From the NCBI RefSeq assembly GCF_003149455.1, contig NZ_QFFK01000003.1, positions 1-64,000 on the forward strand: a DNA stretch of 64,000 nt. The letters run 5' to 3'. The notes beneath the pieces are model-generated. The model was not told the origin of the DNA, made no database searches, and saw only the letters and a program-made list of their open reading frames with translations. Shown in pieces: positions 9,509-17,825 of the stretch. Each line of letters starts with the position of its first letter. Positions within the stretch are counted from its first letter, which is position 1. Position numbers and translations under genes: made by a program. This DNA comes from Chitinophaga deserti (lineage in GTDB: Bacteria > Bacteroidota > Bacteroidia > Chitinophagales > Chitinophagaceae).

Positions 9509-9667
9509 GCTTACAATTTTCTATCTGGCTATAAGTTAAAGCTTTCCCCGGCTAAATCCGGTGGCGGCATCGGGAACAGAACAAAACTACTGATCCAGGA
9601 TTGGGAAACCTACCGGGCCGTTGATAACTTCATAGCGTATATTAGCAAGTTTTATTTGTCATGATAA

Positions 9668-9723
9668 AATATTCTATCAATACAACGTTAGAATTAGGTT
9701 ACTGAATAGAATATTAGTTCTAT
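9668..9723. promoter_or_regulatory. Inverted repeats in the divergent fucose/araC promoter region
   Basis: AATATTCTAT at 9668-9677 is repeated as its exact reverse complement ATAGAATATT at 9706-9715. ATAGAA (9706-9711) also forms a shorter palindrome with TTCTAT (9718-9723). Such arms between a catabolic operon and its divergent AraC gene are good candidates for regulator binding sites. The region is AT-rich, so chance pairing is possible. Confidence 0.45.
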
Positions 9724-9763
9724 ATTAGCAATAATCGATTGATTACATCCAAAATCCGCTAAC

Positions 9764-10633
9764 ATGAAACCGGTTTTCGCCAAGATCCAGGAAGAGTCGC
9801 ATATGGGCATATTTGCCGTGAGGGTGATAGACCTGCCTTATTTCTCGACGGAGTTTCATTTTCATAAAGAGTGCCAGCTGGTGTATGTGGTAGAGAGCGA
9901 AGGCAGGCGTATAATTGGTGACAGTGTAGAGAACTTCAACAGCGATGAGCTTATACTCCTCGGGCCGGATATCCCGCATGTATGGCATAACGACCGTAAG
10001 TATTTTGACCGTAATAATATTGCGCATGCCAGATCGGTTGCGTTATTTATAGACCCTGATAAACTGCTGGCTTCGATGGGGCAGTTTGGACTGGAAAGGC
10101 AGACGGAACTGTTGCTGAAGAAGTCGCAGCGGGGAATGAAATTTTCCGGACAGGCTAAGAAAACCCTGAAAAACATCTTACTGGAAATGACGGACCAGCA
10201 GCCTTTCGCGCAGTTGATTTCCTTCATGCGCATCCTCGATACGCTGACGCGTACGCGGGAATACACACTCCTTGCCAGCCACGGGTATGTGAATACCTAT
10301 CAGGCGAAAGATAATGACCGTATCGATACTGTATTCAAGTACGTGTTCAGTCATTTTAAAAACGAGATGCAGCTCGATGATGTGGCAAAACTGGTGAATA
10401 TGAATAAGCAGGCATTTTGCCGATACTTCAAAAGCCGCACGCAGAAAACGTTTGTACAATTCGTGAACGAGGTACGGATAGGGCATGCCTGCAAGCTGCT
10501 GGCAGAAGGTGATCATCCTATTGCCGCGCTGGCTTATGAATGCGGGTTCAACAGTCTTTCCAACTTCAACCGCTTCTTCCGCGAGATCAAATTAATGACG
10601 CCACGGGATTATTGCCGGTCGCTGGGAGAGTGA
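9764..10633 (+). CDS. AraC-family transcriptional regulator, cupin plus double HTH
   Basis: A 289-aa regulator. The N-terminal half is a cupin-like sensor (LPYFSTEFHFHKECQLVYV, then a LLGPDIPHVWHN segment with cupin-type His residues). The C-terminal ~100 residues form the AraC DNA-binding domain, with a first helix-turn-helix at DDVAKLVNMNKQAFCRYFKS and a second at IAALAYECGFNSLSNFNRFF. It is transcribed divergently from the fucose operon and is the natural candidate for its sugar-responsive activator. The effector (L-fucose or a pathway intermediate) is inferred. Confidence 0.92.
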   Translation: MKPVFAKIQEESHMGIFAVRVIDLPYFSTEFHFHKECQLVYVVESEGRRIIGDSVENFNSDELILLGPDIPHVWHNDRKYFDRNNIAHARSVALFIDPDKLLASMGQFGLERQTELLLKKSQRGMKFSGQAKKTLKNILLEMTDQQPFAQLISFMRILDTLTRTREYTLLASHGYVNTYQAKDNDRIDTVFKYVFSHFKNEMQLDDVAKLVNMNKQAFCRYFKSRTQKTFVQFVNEVRIGHACKLLAEGDHPIAALAYECGFNSLSNFNRFFREIKLMTPRDYCRSLGE

Positions 10634-10704
10634 CAATTCGCAATTAATTCAGAGCCACCTTAACTATAAGCAGGTTACAGGAGGGATATACTACGATAAT
10701 TTCG

Positions 10705-10712
10705 TATATTTG
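10705..10712 (+). promoter_or_regulatory. Possible Bacteroidota -7 promoter element (TATATTTG)
   Basis: TATATTTG matches the Bacteroidota -7 consensus TAnnTTTG and lies 32 bp before the ATG of the first lipoprotein gene. No clear -33 TTTG was found at the expected distance, so this is tentative. Confidence 0.4.
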
Positions 10713-10744
10713 GACCCCAATACCCAAAAAAATTCCGTTACCCG

Positions 10745-12046
10745 ATGAAATATATCTCTTTAATTCTCATCTCCGTGATGTTCCTTTTTGCATGCAAGAC
10801 GAAAACCATAATTGAGGAGGTGATTATTCCTTTACCACCGGGAGACCTTGATTTTCGCATAACAAAACTGAACAGTGAACTTTCCATTAATTTCCAGTGG
10901 AATCAATTCCCTGCGCATCAATTCAGCCGATATGAAATAATACGGGAACACCTTGAATTCAGAAATGGTAATTTCGTACCAATACGACATAATTTAAAAA
11001 CCTTCAATCGCTATGATTCTATAAGTTATTCAGATGACAACGTCCCATTCTCATCAAAAGTATCGTATTATTTAACTGCTTATGCCGGAGCAGGAAATAT
11101 CTTGCGTGACACTGTGCATTATGTCCCAACACAGACATTTTACACAGACTACATTAGGGATGTAATAATGGATAACGAAAGGCATGTATTGTACCTGGTA
11201 GGTTATTCAAAGTGGACTCAATTAACGGTCTATGATCATGTAGGAAAAAAAGTTATTAAAACGGTGGAAATGCCTGCGAATGGCTTTATAGACTATAATC
11301 CGGATGCTGGCACCAGTGGCGAGCTTTATGTTGGTACTTTTGATGGCTGGTTACTGATTCTGGACCCTATAACCCTGGAGCAGAAAAATAAAATATATGT
11401 GATGGGTAACCAGGTGCTGGGTGTACAGGAAATGAACGGGATGTTGATTGTATGCACAACGGATTATACGACTACTCCTGAGGTGGAAGGCTACCGAAAA
11501 GCAACTAAAGTATATCGCCGCAGTACCGGAGAGTTACTTAACTACATTGGCCACACAGGCAATGCGCGCATGTTGAAACTTGGCAACAACAGGTTGCTTG
11601 AAGTTATGCCCAGTGTCGGGCCTACTAGCGCATATTCCATTTTGCTCGATGAAAACGGGCAGGTGGTGAATGAAAAATGGGCATACGGCCCTTTCCAGAC
11701 TGAAATTCTCCGGGTATTCCCTTCCGGAGGCCGGTTTATATCAGGAACTGAAGGAAAAATTTACAATAGTCAGCTGGAACAGTTGGATGTTTTGGGCGTT
11801 ACCGATCAGTTTGCCGATTTCGCCATTAACGAAGACGGAACTATTATTTATGCGGCTGACAACATTACCAGTTCCGTAAAAGCAATCCGACTTTCAGATA
11901 AGCAGGTGTTAAAAAGCTACCCATACAAGGCGTTGCTTTATGGTGTTTATCTCGATGGTGACAGGCTGATGATGATTTCGTCATATTATCAGGATCCAGT
12001 ACACCGGGGAACACCTCCTTTCATTTTCGAATCCGTTAAACTGTAA
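10745..12046 (+). CDS. Lipoprotein with FnIII-like N-terminus and beta-propeller-like body
   Basis: A 433-aa protein with a lipoprotein signal (MKYISLILISVMFLFAC). Residues ~35-125 look like a fibronectin-III-type sandwich (SINFQWNQFP, YEIIREH, YYLTAYAG). The rest shows repeated short strands with turns of the kind found in YncE-like propellers (HVLYLVGYSKWTQLTVYD, ELYVGTFDGWLLILDP, FADFAINEDGTIIYAAD). No catalytic motif is recognised. It is followed after 2 bp by another lipoprotein gene, so the two probably form a surface or periplasmic pair. Function unknown; a binding or scaffold role is only a guess. Confidence 0.7.
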   Translation: MKYISLILISVMFLFACKTKTIIEEVIIPLPPGDLDFRITKLNSELSINFQWNQFPAHQFSRYEIIREHLEFRNGNFVPIRHNLKTFNRYDSISYSDDNVPFSSKVSYYLTAYAGAGNILRDTVHYVPTQTFYTDYIRDVIMDNERHVLYLVGYSKWTQLTVYDHVGKKVIKTVEMPANGFIDYNPDAGTSGELYVGTFDGWLLILDPITLEQKNKIYVMGNQVLGVQEMNGMLIVCTTDYTTTPEVEGYRKATKVYRRSTGELLNYIGHTGNARMLKLGNNRLLEVMPSVGPTSAYSILLDENGQVVNEKWAYGPFQTEILRVFPSGGRFISGTEGKIYNSQLEQLDVLGVTDQFADFAINEDGTIIYAADNITSSVKAIRLSDKQVLKSYPYKALLYGVYLDGDRLMMISSYYQDPVHRGTPPFIFESVKL

Positions 12047-12048
12047 TT

Positions 12049-13515
12049 ATGCCTAAATTAAAATATTCCCTTTACCTGTTGGCAATTTCACTTCCTATTG
12101 TACTATATACAAGCTGTACTAAAACGAAAACTGAAACAAGATACATATTTCAGCCTGCCTCCGATTTTACGATTACTTACAAAGACACGCTAAGTGGTAT
12201 TACAATGACAGGAGGCTCAAACTTAGTTGGTAATAATTATACATTCAGCGGAAAGAAAGAAAATGATGTTACTTACGAATGGGAATTTGGAGATGGTACC
12301 ACCTCAAAGGAGGCTCAACCTAATCATGCCTATACTCAACCCGGCACATACATTGTGACCCTGAAGGCGACCCGTACAGAGAAGGCATTCTCAGAAACAA
12401 AAAAAACGTTGCATGTAAAGTTAGGGCAACAAGGTTTGCTAATTGACAATGACCGGCATAATAAGGCGCTCGCGCTAACGGAAGCTGCTGATGGAGGATA
12501 CTTTTTATGCGGATATACCGACGACCTCAATTATGATCCGCATCCTATTAACCGTAAATATTTCCTGCTTAAACTGGACAAAGACCTGAAGGTACAAACT
12601 ACTAAAAGATTCCCTGCTAATTTTGGTTTGTGGTCTTTTGCTCCAATTGATGGTGATGAATTTATTGCAACGGGTTCTGATGTTTCCGCCGCCAGCCCGG
12701 ATAAATTGATTTGCCTGACGAAAGATGGTGATGTTAAATGGATGAAACCTCTGGTGGCCGGAGGATTTTACCGGGATGTTGCCCAAACGAAGGACAAAGG
12801 ATTTATAGCGATGGGAATCCGAACCCTGCCTGATGGCTATTCAATTTCCTGCGTTATCACGAAAACGGATGCGGAAGGAAATCTGCAATGGTCGAAGGAC
12901 TTATTTCCAAGTCCAATGGGTTCATATGCAGCAAAATTACACGCAGGTAATCTGGGTATCACTGTGGCAGTTTACAGGAAAGGAGAAGTAAATGGAAAAT
13001 TTGTACGTTTCTCTGATTCTGGTATTATCCTACTGGAAAAAGATATTGAATGGGGTGTAAATGGCACTCCAAACACATCATCTGTCACTCAATTGCCAAA
13101 TGGTAACTTCGTAGTATTAAATCACATATTTGAATCATTACCTTATTACATATATTCTCCTGATGGTCTACTTTTAGATCGTAGACAAGCATTTGGTAAC
13201 TGGCGGACATACCAGCAATTAGCAGCACCTGATAATAACCTGGTAATGTTACAGGATCATTTTGACTGGGGAAATAAACCTGCCCGACTAGTCAAATTAG
13301 ATATGAAAGGTCAGGAAGTTTGGGCTGCACCATTCGATCATAGGTATAAATATCCGGAAGGACATGTGGGTACCATTAATCTGTCAGCGAATACGGCTAT
13401 TTCCTTAAAAAACGGAGGCTACCTGGTAGCAGCTTCCAAATGGGATCCCGGATCTCCCAATTTCCGACAAAGCCTGATGATAATGCGTGTAGATGAAAAT
13501 GGGAACATACAATAA
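12049..13515 (+). CDS. PKD-domain lipoprotein of unknown function
   Basis: A 488-aa lipoprotein (signal ending in LYTSC). Residues ~60-125 form a PKD domain with the signature YEWEFGDGTTSKEAQPNHAY. The rest contains repeats of the type GDEFIATGSD, DKGFIAMGIRT and NGGYLVAASK, as in WD/PQQ-like propeller proteins that recur in Bacteroidota surface proteins. PKD domains usually mediate protein-protein or protein-carbohydrate contact. The gene follows the preceding lipoprotein gene by 2 bp, so co-expression is likely. Both are less GC-rich than the flanking sugar loci. Confidence 0.75.
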   Translation: MPKLKYSLYLLAISLPIVLYTSCTKTKTETRYIFQPASDFTITYKDTLSGITMTGGSNLVGNNYTFSGKKENDVTYEWEFGDGTTSKEAQPNHAYTQPGTYIVTLKATRTEKAFSETKKTLHVKLGQQGLLIDNDRHNKALALTEAADGGYFLCGYTDDLNYDPHPINRKYFLLKLDKDLKVQTTKRFPANFGLWSFAPIDGDEFIATGSDVSAASPDKLICLTKDGDVKWMKPLVAGGFYRDVAQTKDKGFIAMGIRTLPDGYSISCVITKTDAEGNLQWSKDLFPSPMGSYAAKLHAGNLGITVAVYRKGEVNGKFVRFSDSGIILLEKDIEWGVNGTPNTSSVTQLPNGNFVVLNHIFESLPYYIYSPDGLLLDRRQAFGNWRTYQQLAAPDNNLVMLQDHFDWGNKPARLVKLDMKGQEVWAAPFDHRYKYPEGHVGTINLSANTAISLKNGGYLVAASKWDPGSPNFRQSLMIMRVDENGNIQ

Positions 13516-13530
13516 ACCCTATACCAATGA

Positions 13531-13575
13531 ATTAATTATAACGGCCGCCAAATCAGGCCGTCGTTATAATTAATT
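13531..13575. terminator. Bidirectional hairpin terminator
   Basis: ATTAATTATAACGGCC (from 13531) pairs with GGCCGTCGTTATAATTAAT (ending at about 13574) with a small bulge, around a short loop. It lies between the convergent ends of the PKD lipoprotein gene and the small gene at 13595-13867, and its A/T-rich stem ends would provide U-tracts in both directions. Confidence 0.7.
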
Positions 13576-13594
13576 TGATATTGACAAATCAAGA

Positions 13595-13867
13595 TTAACC
13601 CACGGGAGATTCCAGTATGGCCTGTGCGAAGGCTGATTCGAGGGGCACATATTGTGGCGGACAGGTATTTTTGCCTACAATTTTGAACTCACCGGCCGCA
13701 TTTTCCTGTATATGGAAACGTGCCGTTTTCCCTTCATGGGGAACATAAATCTGGTACAATTGCTTGTGAACGCAGTTCATGGTCACAAAACGTACCGTTA
13801 CCATTTCTCCTCCCACTTCAAATTCCTTATTGAAACTTCTGATTAACTTCCAGCCTAATGAGCTCAT
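13595..13867 (-). CDS. Small hypothetical protein (90 aa)
   Basis: A 90-aa protein with alternating strand-like segments (FEVGGEMVTVRFVTMNC, HKQLYQIYVPHEGKTARFHI) and a helical end (PLESAFAQAILESP). No signal peptide, membrane segment or known motif is seen. It stands alone between a bidirectional terminator and the divergent lacI gene. Codon use matches the surroundings, so it is probably real. Function unknown. Confidence 0.6.
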   Translation of the reverse strand: MSSLGWKLIRSFNKEFEVGGEMVTVRFVTMNCVHKQLYQIYVPHEGKTARFHIQENAAGEFKIVGKNTCPPQYVPLESAFAQAILESPVG

Positions 13868-13928
13868 GTGTCTTTATAATGAAAGGCAAATGTAGCCAAA
13901 AAAGAATTTTTATGGCAAAACTTGCTTA

Positions 13929-13942
13929 CTTAATCGTTTAAG
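13929..13942. promoter_or_regulatory. LacI-type operator upstream of lacI (autoregulation)
   Basis: CTTAATCGTTTAAG, a near-palindrome with the central CG typical of LacI-family operators, ends 14 bp before the lacI ATG. The same 14-mer occurs before the susC gene (29792-29805) and the GH116 gene (32521-32534), and a variant occurs before the GH172 gene (15034-15047). The position implies that the regulator represses its own gene. Confidence 0.78.
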
Positions 13943-13956
13943 CATATATTTAAAGC

Positions 13957-14976
13957 ATGAAGAAGAAAGTTTCCCTGAAGGACATTGCGCAGGAGGCCGG
14001 GGTATCCGTAGCCCTCGTCTCTTACGTACTTACCAACAAGGAAGAGAAGGCCCGGGTGGGTCAGGAAATGGCGAAGAAGATCCGGAAAATAGCGCGGAAG
14101 CTCAATTACCAGCCCAACCATATTGCCCGCAGCCTGAAGAGCGGCCGGTCAGATACCATTGGTCTGATTGTGGCCGATATCTCCAACCCTTTCTTCGGAC
14201 ATGTGGCGCGTACCATTGAAGACGAAGCCAAGAAAAATAACTACACCGTGATCGTGGGCAGCTCCGACGAGAACATGGATAAATCGGGCGATCTTATTAA
14301 TGTATTACTGAACCGGCAGGTAGACGGGCTGATCGTGATCCCTACGGAAGGCTCAGAGGCACAGATCCGGCAATTGCAGGAGCGTAATGTACCCTTTGTA
14401 CTCATCGACCGCTTCTTTCCCGGGATTGCCACCAGCAGTATCAGTATTAATAACTTCGCCGCCTCTCACGATGCGGTATCCCACCTCATCCACTCCGGCC
14501 GTAAACGCATTGGTATGATCGCTTATAAAACGAACATGCATCACATTGCAGAGCGCCGCAGGGGGTATAGTGAAGCACTGACGGATAATGATCTTCCCAC
14601 GGCAGGATTGCTCAAACTGGCGCGGTATTCACATATCAAGGAAGACATCCGCACGGCCATCGACCAGCTGATGGGAGCCAAAAAGCCGGCAGACGCGCTG
14701 TTCTTTGCCACGAACAGTCTTGCCATTGAAGGACTGCGCTACATCATAGAGCTGGGCATTAAAGTACCGGAGCAGCTGGCTGTGGTAAGCTTCGACGAAA
14801 GTGAAGCCTTCGACCTCTTCCATGCCCCCGTCACTTTCATACGCCAGCCCATTCTTGAAATGGGCAAAGCCGCAGTGCGCGTGTTGCTGGAACACATCCG
14901 TGATGGCGAACGGCCCGCGGAAGAAGTCTGCATCGATACGGAACTCGTTATCCGCCGGTCCAGCGCCGCACAATAA
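13957..14976 (+). CDS. LacI-family transcriptional regulator
   Basis: A 339-aa regulator with an N-terminal LacI HTH (VSLKDIAQEAGVSVALVSYV), the hinge region (LNYQPNHIARSLKSGRSDTIGL) and a periplasmic-binding-protein-like effector domain (VVADISNPFFGHVARTIEDE, then VVSFDESEAFDLFHAPVTF). LacI proteins usually repress sugar genes until a sugar or metabolite binds. It lies directly upstream of the GH172-to-FucP operon, and identical putative operators before itself, the SusCD pair and GH116 mark it as regulator of the whole 14-32 kb locus. The effector is unknown. Confidence 0.93.
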   Translation: MKKKVSLKDIAQEAGVSVALVSYVLTNKEEKARVGQEMAKKIRKIARKLNYQPNHIARSLKSGRSDTIGLIVADISNPFFGHVARTIEDEAKKNNYTVIVGSSDENMDKSGDLINVLLNRQVDGLIVIPTEGSEAQIRQLQERNVPFVLIDRFFPGIATSSISINNFAASHDAVSHLIHSGRKRIGMIAYKTNMHHIAERRRGYSEALTDNDLPTAGLLKLARYSHIKEDIRTAIDQLMGAKKPADALFFATNSLAIEGLRYIIELGIKVPEQLAVVSFDESEAFDLFHAPVTFIRQPILEMGKAAVRVLLEHIRDGERPAEEVCIDTELVIRRSSAAQ

Positions 14977-15033
14977 ATACCAATAGATTTTCTGCAGATA
15001 CCACGTGAATGAGATATTGTTGTTGCCGGAATG

Positions 15034-15047
15034 CTTAAACGATAAAG
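15034..15047. promoter_or_regulatory. LacI-type operator upstream of the GH172 operon
   Basis: CTTAAACGATAAAG, nearly the reverse complement of the CTTAATCGTTTAAG copies elsewhere in the locus, lies 27 bp before the GH172 start. Confidence 0.7.
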
Positions 15048-15057
15048 CATAAAACCA

Positions 15058-15071
15058 CTCAAACGATACAC
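15058..15071. promoter_or_regulatory. Second, weaker operator-like copy before GH172
   Basis: CTCAAACGATACAC shares 10 of 14 positions with CTTAAACGATTAAG and keeps the AAACGAT core. It sits 24 bp from the first copy, just before the ATG, and may be an auxiliary site. Confidence 0.4.
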
Positions 15072-15074
15072 ATT

Positions 15075-16211
15075 ATGAAAACACCGCTCCTTCTTGCGCT
15101 ATGCGCCTGCCTGGCCATCACTACCGTGGCACAGCAGCCTTTCAACGGGCTGGACATGAGCATGGGCAATCTCCACCGCCTGTCTGACGCCAAAACACGC
15201 TCCATTTCCCCTGAAAACTTCACCGGTGAGCCCGGCAAAGGCGGCATGGCCACCCTCGAGCAGGGCAACGCCAAACATGCCGCACGCGATCTCGGGCAGG
15301 GATGGAAAGTAAATCCTTACATCCACATCGAACCCGGCCAAACCTTTACCCTCGCAGAGATCAACAGCTCCGGAGCCATCCAGCACATCTGGATGACGCC
15401 TACCGGCAACTGGCGGTACTCCATCCTCCGCTTTTACTGGGATGATGAAACCACCCCCAGCGTGGAAGTGCCCGTGGGCGACTTCTTCGGTATGGGATGG
15501 GGCGAATACGCACAGCTCAATTCCCTCGCGGTGAACGTAAACCCCGGCAGCGCTTTCAACTGCTACTGGCCTATGCCTTTCCGCAAGAAATGTAAGATCA
15601 CCATGGAAAACATCAATACGGAAAGGATGACGCTGTATTACCAGATCGATTACACCCTTACACAGGTACCTGACGATGCAGCATATTTCCATGCACAGTT
15701 CCGCCGCAACAACCCCGTTAAAGGCGCTGAATTCACACTGATAGATGGTATTAAAGGGAAAGGGCATTATGTGGGCACCTACATGGCATGGGGCGTGAAT
15801 AACAATGGCTGGTGGGGCGAAGGGGAGATCAAGTTCTTCATGGACGGCGATAACAAATTCCCGACCATCTGCGGCACCGGCACGGAAGATTACTTCTGCG
15901 GCTCTTACAACTTCGACACCAAAGGAAAGTACCAGGAGTTCTCCACTCCCTATGTGGGATTACACCAGGTAATTCGGCCCGACGGATTATACAAAGCCCA
16001 GCAACGCTTCGGCCTGTACCGCTGGCATATCATGGACCCCGTTCGTTTCGATAAGGACTTAAAAATTACCATACAGGACCTTGGCTGGCGCAGTGGCGGA
16101 CGATACCTCCCGCAGCAGTCAGACATCAGCTCCGTAGTGTTCTGGTACCAGCGCGAACCGCATGCACCTTTCCCTAAGCTGCAGCCGAAAGATGAGCTGG
16201 AAGTGAATTGA
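15075..16211 (+). CDS. GH172 (DUF2961) family glycoside hydrolase, candidate exo-D-arabinofuranosidase
   Basis: A 378-aa secreted protein of the DUF2961/GH172 family. Signal peptide 1-19; family signatures include SSGAIQHIWMT near 98, VPVGDFFGMGWG, WWGEGEIKFFMDGD with Glu249/Glu251, and GTGTEDYFCGSY with Glu271, the acidic residues expected to be catalytic. Characterised GH172 members cleave alpha-D-fructofuranosides or act as exo-alpha-D-arabinofuranosidases. It heads a seven-gene sugar-acid operon and carries LacI-type operators. With a GH116 gene in the same regulon and a D-arabinose-type oxidative route, D-arabinofuranose release is the favoured role; this is inference. Confidence 0.87.
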   Translation: MKTPLLLALCACLAITTVAQQPFNGLDMSMGNLHRLSDAKTRSISPENFTGEPGKGGMATLEQGNAKHAARDLGQGWKVNPYIHIEPGQTFTLAEINSSGAIQHIWMTPTGNWRYSILRFYWDDETTPSVEVPVGDFFGMGWGEYAQLNSLAVNVNPGSAFNCYWPMPFRKKCKITMENINTERMTLYYQIDYTLTQVPDDAAYFHAQFRRNNPVKGAEFTLIDGIKGKGHYVGTYMAWGVNNNGWWGEGEIKFFMDGDNKFPTICGTGTEDYFCGSYNFDTKGKYQEFSTPYVGLHQVIRPDGLYKAQQRFGLYRWHIMDPVRFDKDLKITIQDLGWRSGGRYLPQQSDISSVVFWYQREPHAPFPKLQPKDELEVN

Positions 16212-16214
16212 TGA

Positions 16215-17783
16215 ATGATAAAAACAGAAAAGATGCAAGACACCGGATTACAGATGATAGGAAACAGACTGAGCGGCGAAGGCAGCCAGACTTTCCGTGC
16301 CTGGGCACCCGCCCAACAGGAATGGCTCCCGCAGGAATTCCGCGAAGCTACCGCAGGCGAAACCGATGCGGCAGTATTACTTGCCGCAAAAGCATTCCCT
16401 GTTTATAAGAAAACCACCGCAGCAGCACGCGCTGCTTTCCTGCGGGCTATCGCAGCATCACTGGAAGCACTGGGCGAAGTATTGCTGCAAACCGCCTCCG
16501 CAGAAACAGGGCTGCCACTCCCCCGCTTACAGGGAGAGCGGGAGCGCACCTGCAACCAGCTGCGGTTATTCGCAACCCTGATCGAAGAAGGCTCCTGGAT
16601 CAACGCACGCATCGACCGCGGCACGCCTGATGTACGGCAGATGCAGATACCCCTTGGCCCCGTTGCCGTGTTTGGCGCCAGCAACTTCCCGCTCGCCTTT
16701 TCCGTGGCAGGTGGCGATACCGCAGCAGCCCTTGCTGCCGGGTGCCCCGTGGTCTGCAAAGCGCATCCCGCACACCCGCACACTTCTCACCTCGCAGCCA
16801 CAGCCATTAAGCAAGCAGCACAGGAAACGCAAATGCCGGAAGGCGTGTTCAGCTTATTGCAGGGAGCAACCATTGAAACGGGGCAGGCACTTGCCCGTCA
16901 CCCACAGTTGCGTGCCATTGCATTTACCGGCTCTTTCGCTGGCGGTAAAGCGTTATATGAAACTGCATCCCGCAGGCCGGTACCCATTCCCGTATATGCG
17001 GAAATGGGCAGTGTGAACCCCGTGTTCGTATTACCCGGCATACTAAAGGAAAACGGTGAAGCCCTTGCCACACAATACCTGCAATCGCTCACGCAGGGGG
17101 TAGGCCAGTTCTGCACCAACCCCGGCGTACTCATTACCACCGGGAATGCCGACAGCTTCAAAGCTGCGCTGCAACGCGGAATGGAAGCTCTTTCGCCGGG
17201 TTGCATGCTCACACCGGGCATTCTGTCTGCTTATCAGAAAGGCTTACAGCATTTGAATACGCTGGGCGCCCGTGCCCTCGCCAAAGCACCCGAAGCTCCC
17301 GGCAAAGCTGCGGCAGTATTGCTACAGGCAGATCTGCAGCAGGTACAGGATAACCCCGGCATGCTGCATGAAGTGTTTGGTCCGGCAGGACTGCTGGTGA
17401 GCGCAGGTAACGTAGCGGAAATGTATGCTTTCGCGGAGCAGCTCGAAGGACAGCTTACCGCTACCATACACGGTACACCCGCCGATCTCGAAGCCCATGC
17501 CGGACTGATAGACATCCTCCGGGAAAAGGCAGGCAGGCTGCTCGTGAACGGCTTCCCTACCGGCGTGGCGGTGAACCATGCCATGGTGCATGGCGGTCCG
17601 TGGCCGGCAACCACCCCCGCAGCGGGTACTTCCGTAGGTACCGGCGCTATTTACCGCTTCACACGGCCGGTATGCTTCCAGGATTTCCCGGAAGGCCTGC
17701 TGCCCGAACAGCTGCGTAATGAAAACCCGCAAAACATCTGGCGGCTTGCCAACGGTCAATGGACGCGCGACGCACTCACCTGA
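16215..17783 (+). CDS. Aldehyde dehydrogenase, 2-oxoglutarate semialdehyde dehydrogenase type
   Basis: A 522-aa NAD(P)+-dependent aldehyde dehydrogenase. Catalytic Cys300 lies in GVGQFCTNPG and the general base Glu263 in VYAEMGSVNP; the Rossmann part has GPVAVFGASNFPLAFSVAGGD. This subgroup includes the 2,5-dioxopentanoate (alpha-ketoglutaric semialdehyde) dehydrogenases that end Weimberg-type pentose oxidation. The neighbouring FAH-family gene would supply that substrate. An ATG six codons downstream (MQDTGLQMIGNRLSGEG) matches the usual family N-terminus and may be the true start. It begins 3 bp after the GH172 stop, so co-transcription is certain. Confidence 0.88.
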   Translation: MIKTEKMQDTGLQMIGNRLSGEGSQTFRAWAPAQQEWLPQEFREATAGETDAAVLLAAKAFPVYKKTTAAARAAFLRAIAASLEALGEVLLQTASAETGLPLPRLQGERERTCNQLRLFATLIEEGSWINARIDRGTPDVRQMQIPLGPVAVFGASNFPLAFSVAGGDTAAALAAGCPVVCKAHPAHPHTSHLAATAIKQAAQETQMPEGVFSLLQGATIETGQALARHPQLRAIAFTGSFAGGKALYETASRRPVPIPVYAEMGSVNPVFVLPGILKENGEALATQYLQSLTQGVGQFCTNPGVLITTGNADSFKAALQRGMEALSPGCMLTPGILSAYQKGLQHLNTLGARALAKAPEAPGKAAAVLLQADLQQVQDNPGMLHEVFGPAGLLVSAGNVAEMYAFAEQLEGQLTATIHGTPADLEAHAGLIDILREKAGRLLVNGFPTGVAVNHAMVHGGPWPATTPAAGTSVGTGAIYRFTRPVCFQDFPEGLLPEQLRNENPQNIWRLANGQWTRDALT

Positions 17784-17825
17784 CCGGCATTGTTTCAAAA
17801 CCTTCTAACATCAACTATACCCGCT

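Noticed and set aside
13868..13956. Small RNA or riboswitch upstream of lacI
   Set aside because: Only the operator is recognisable in this 89-bp AT-rich spacer; no conserved fold was seen.
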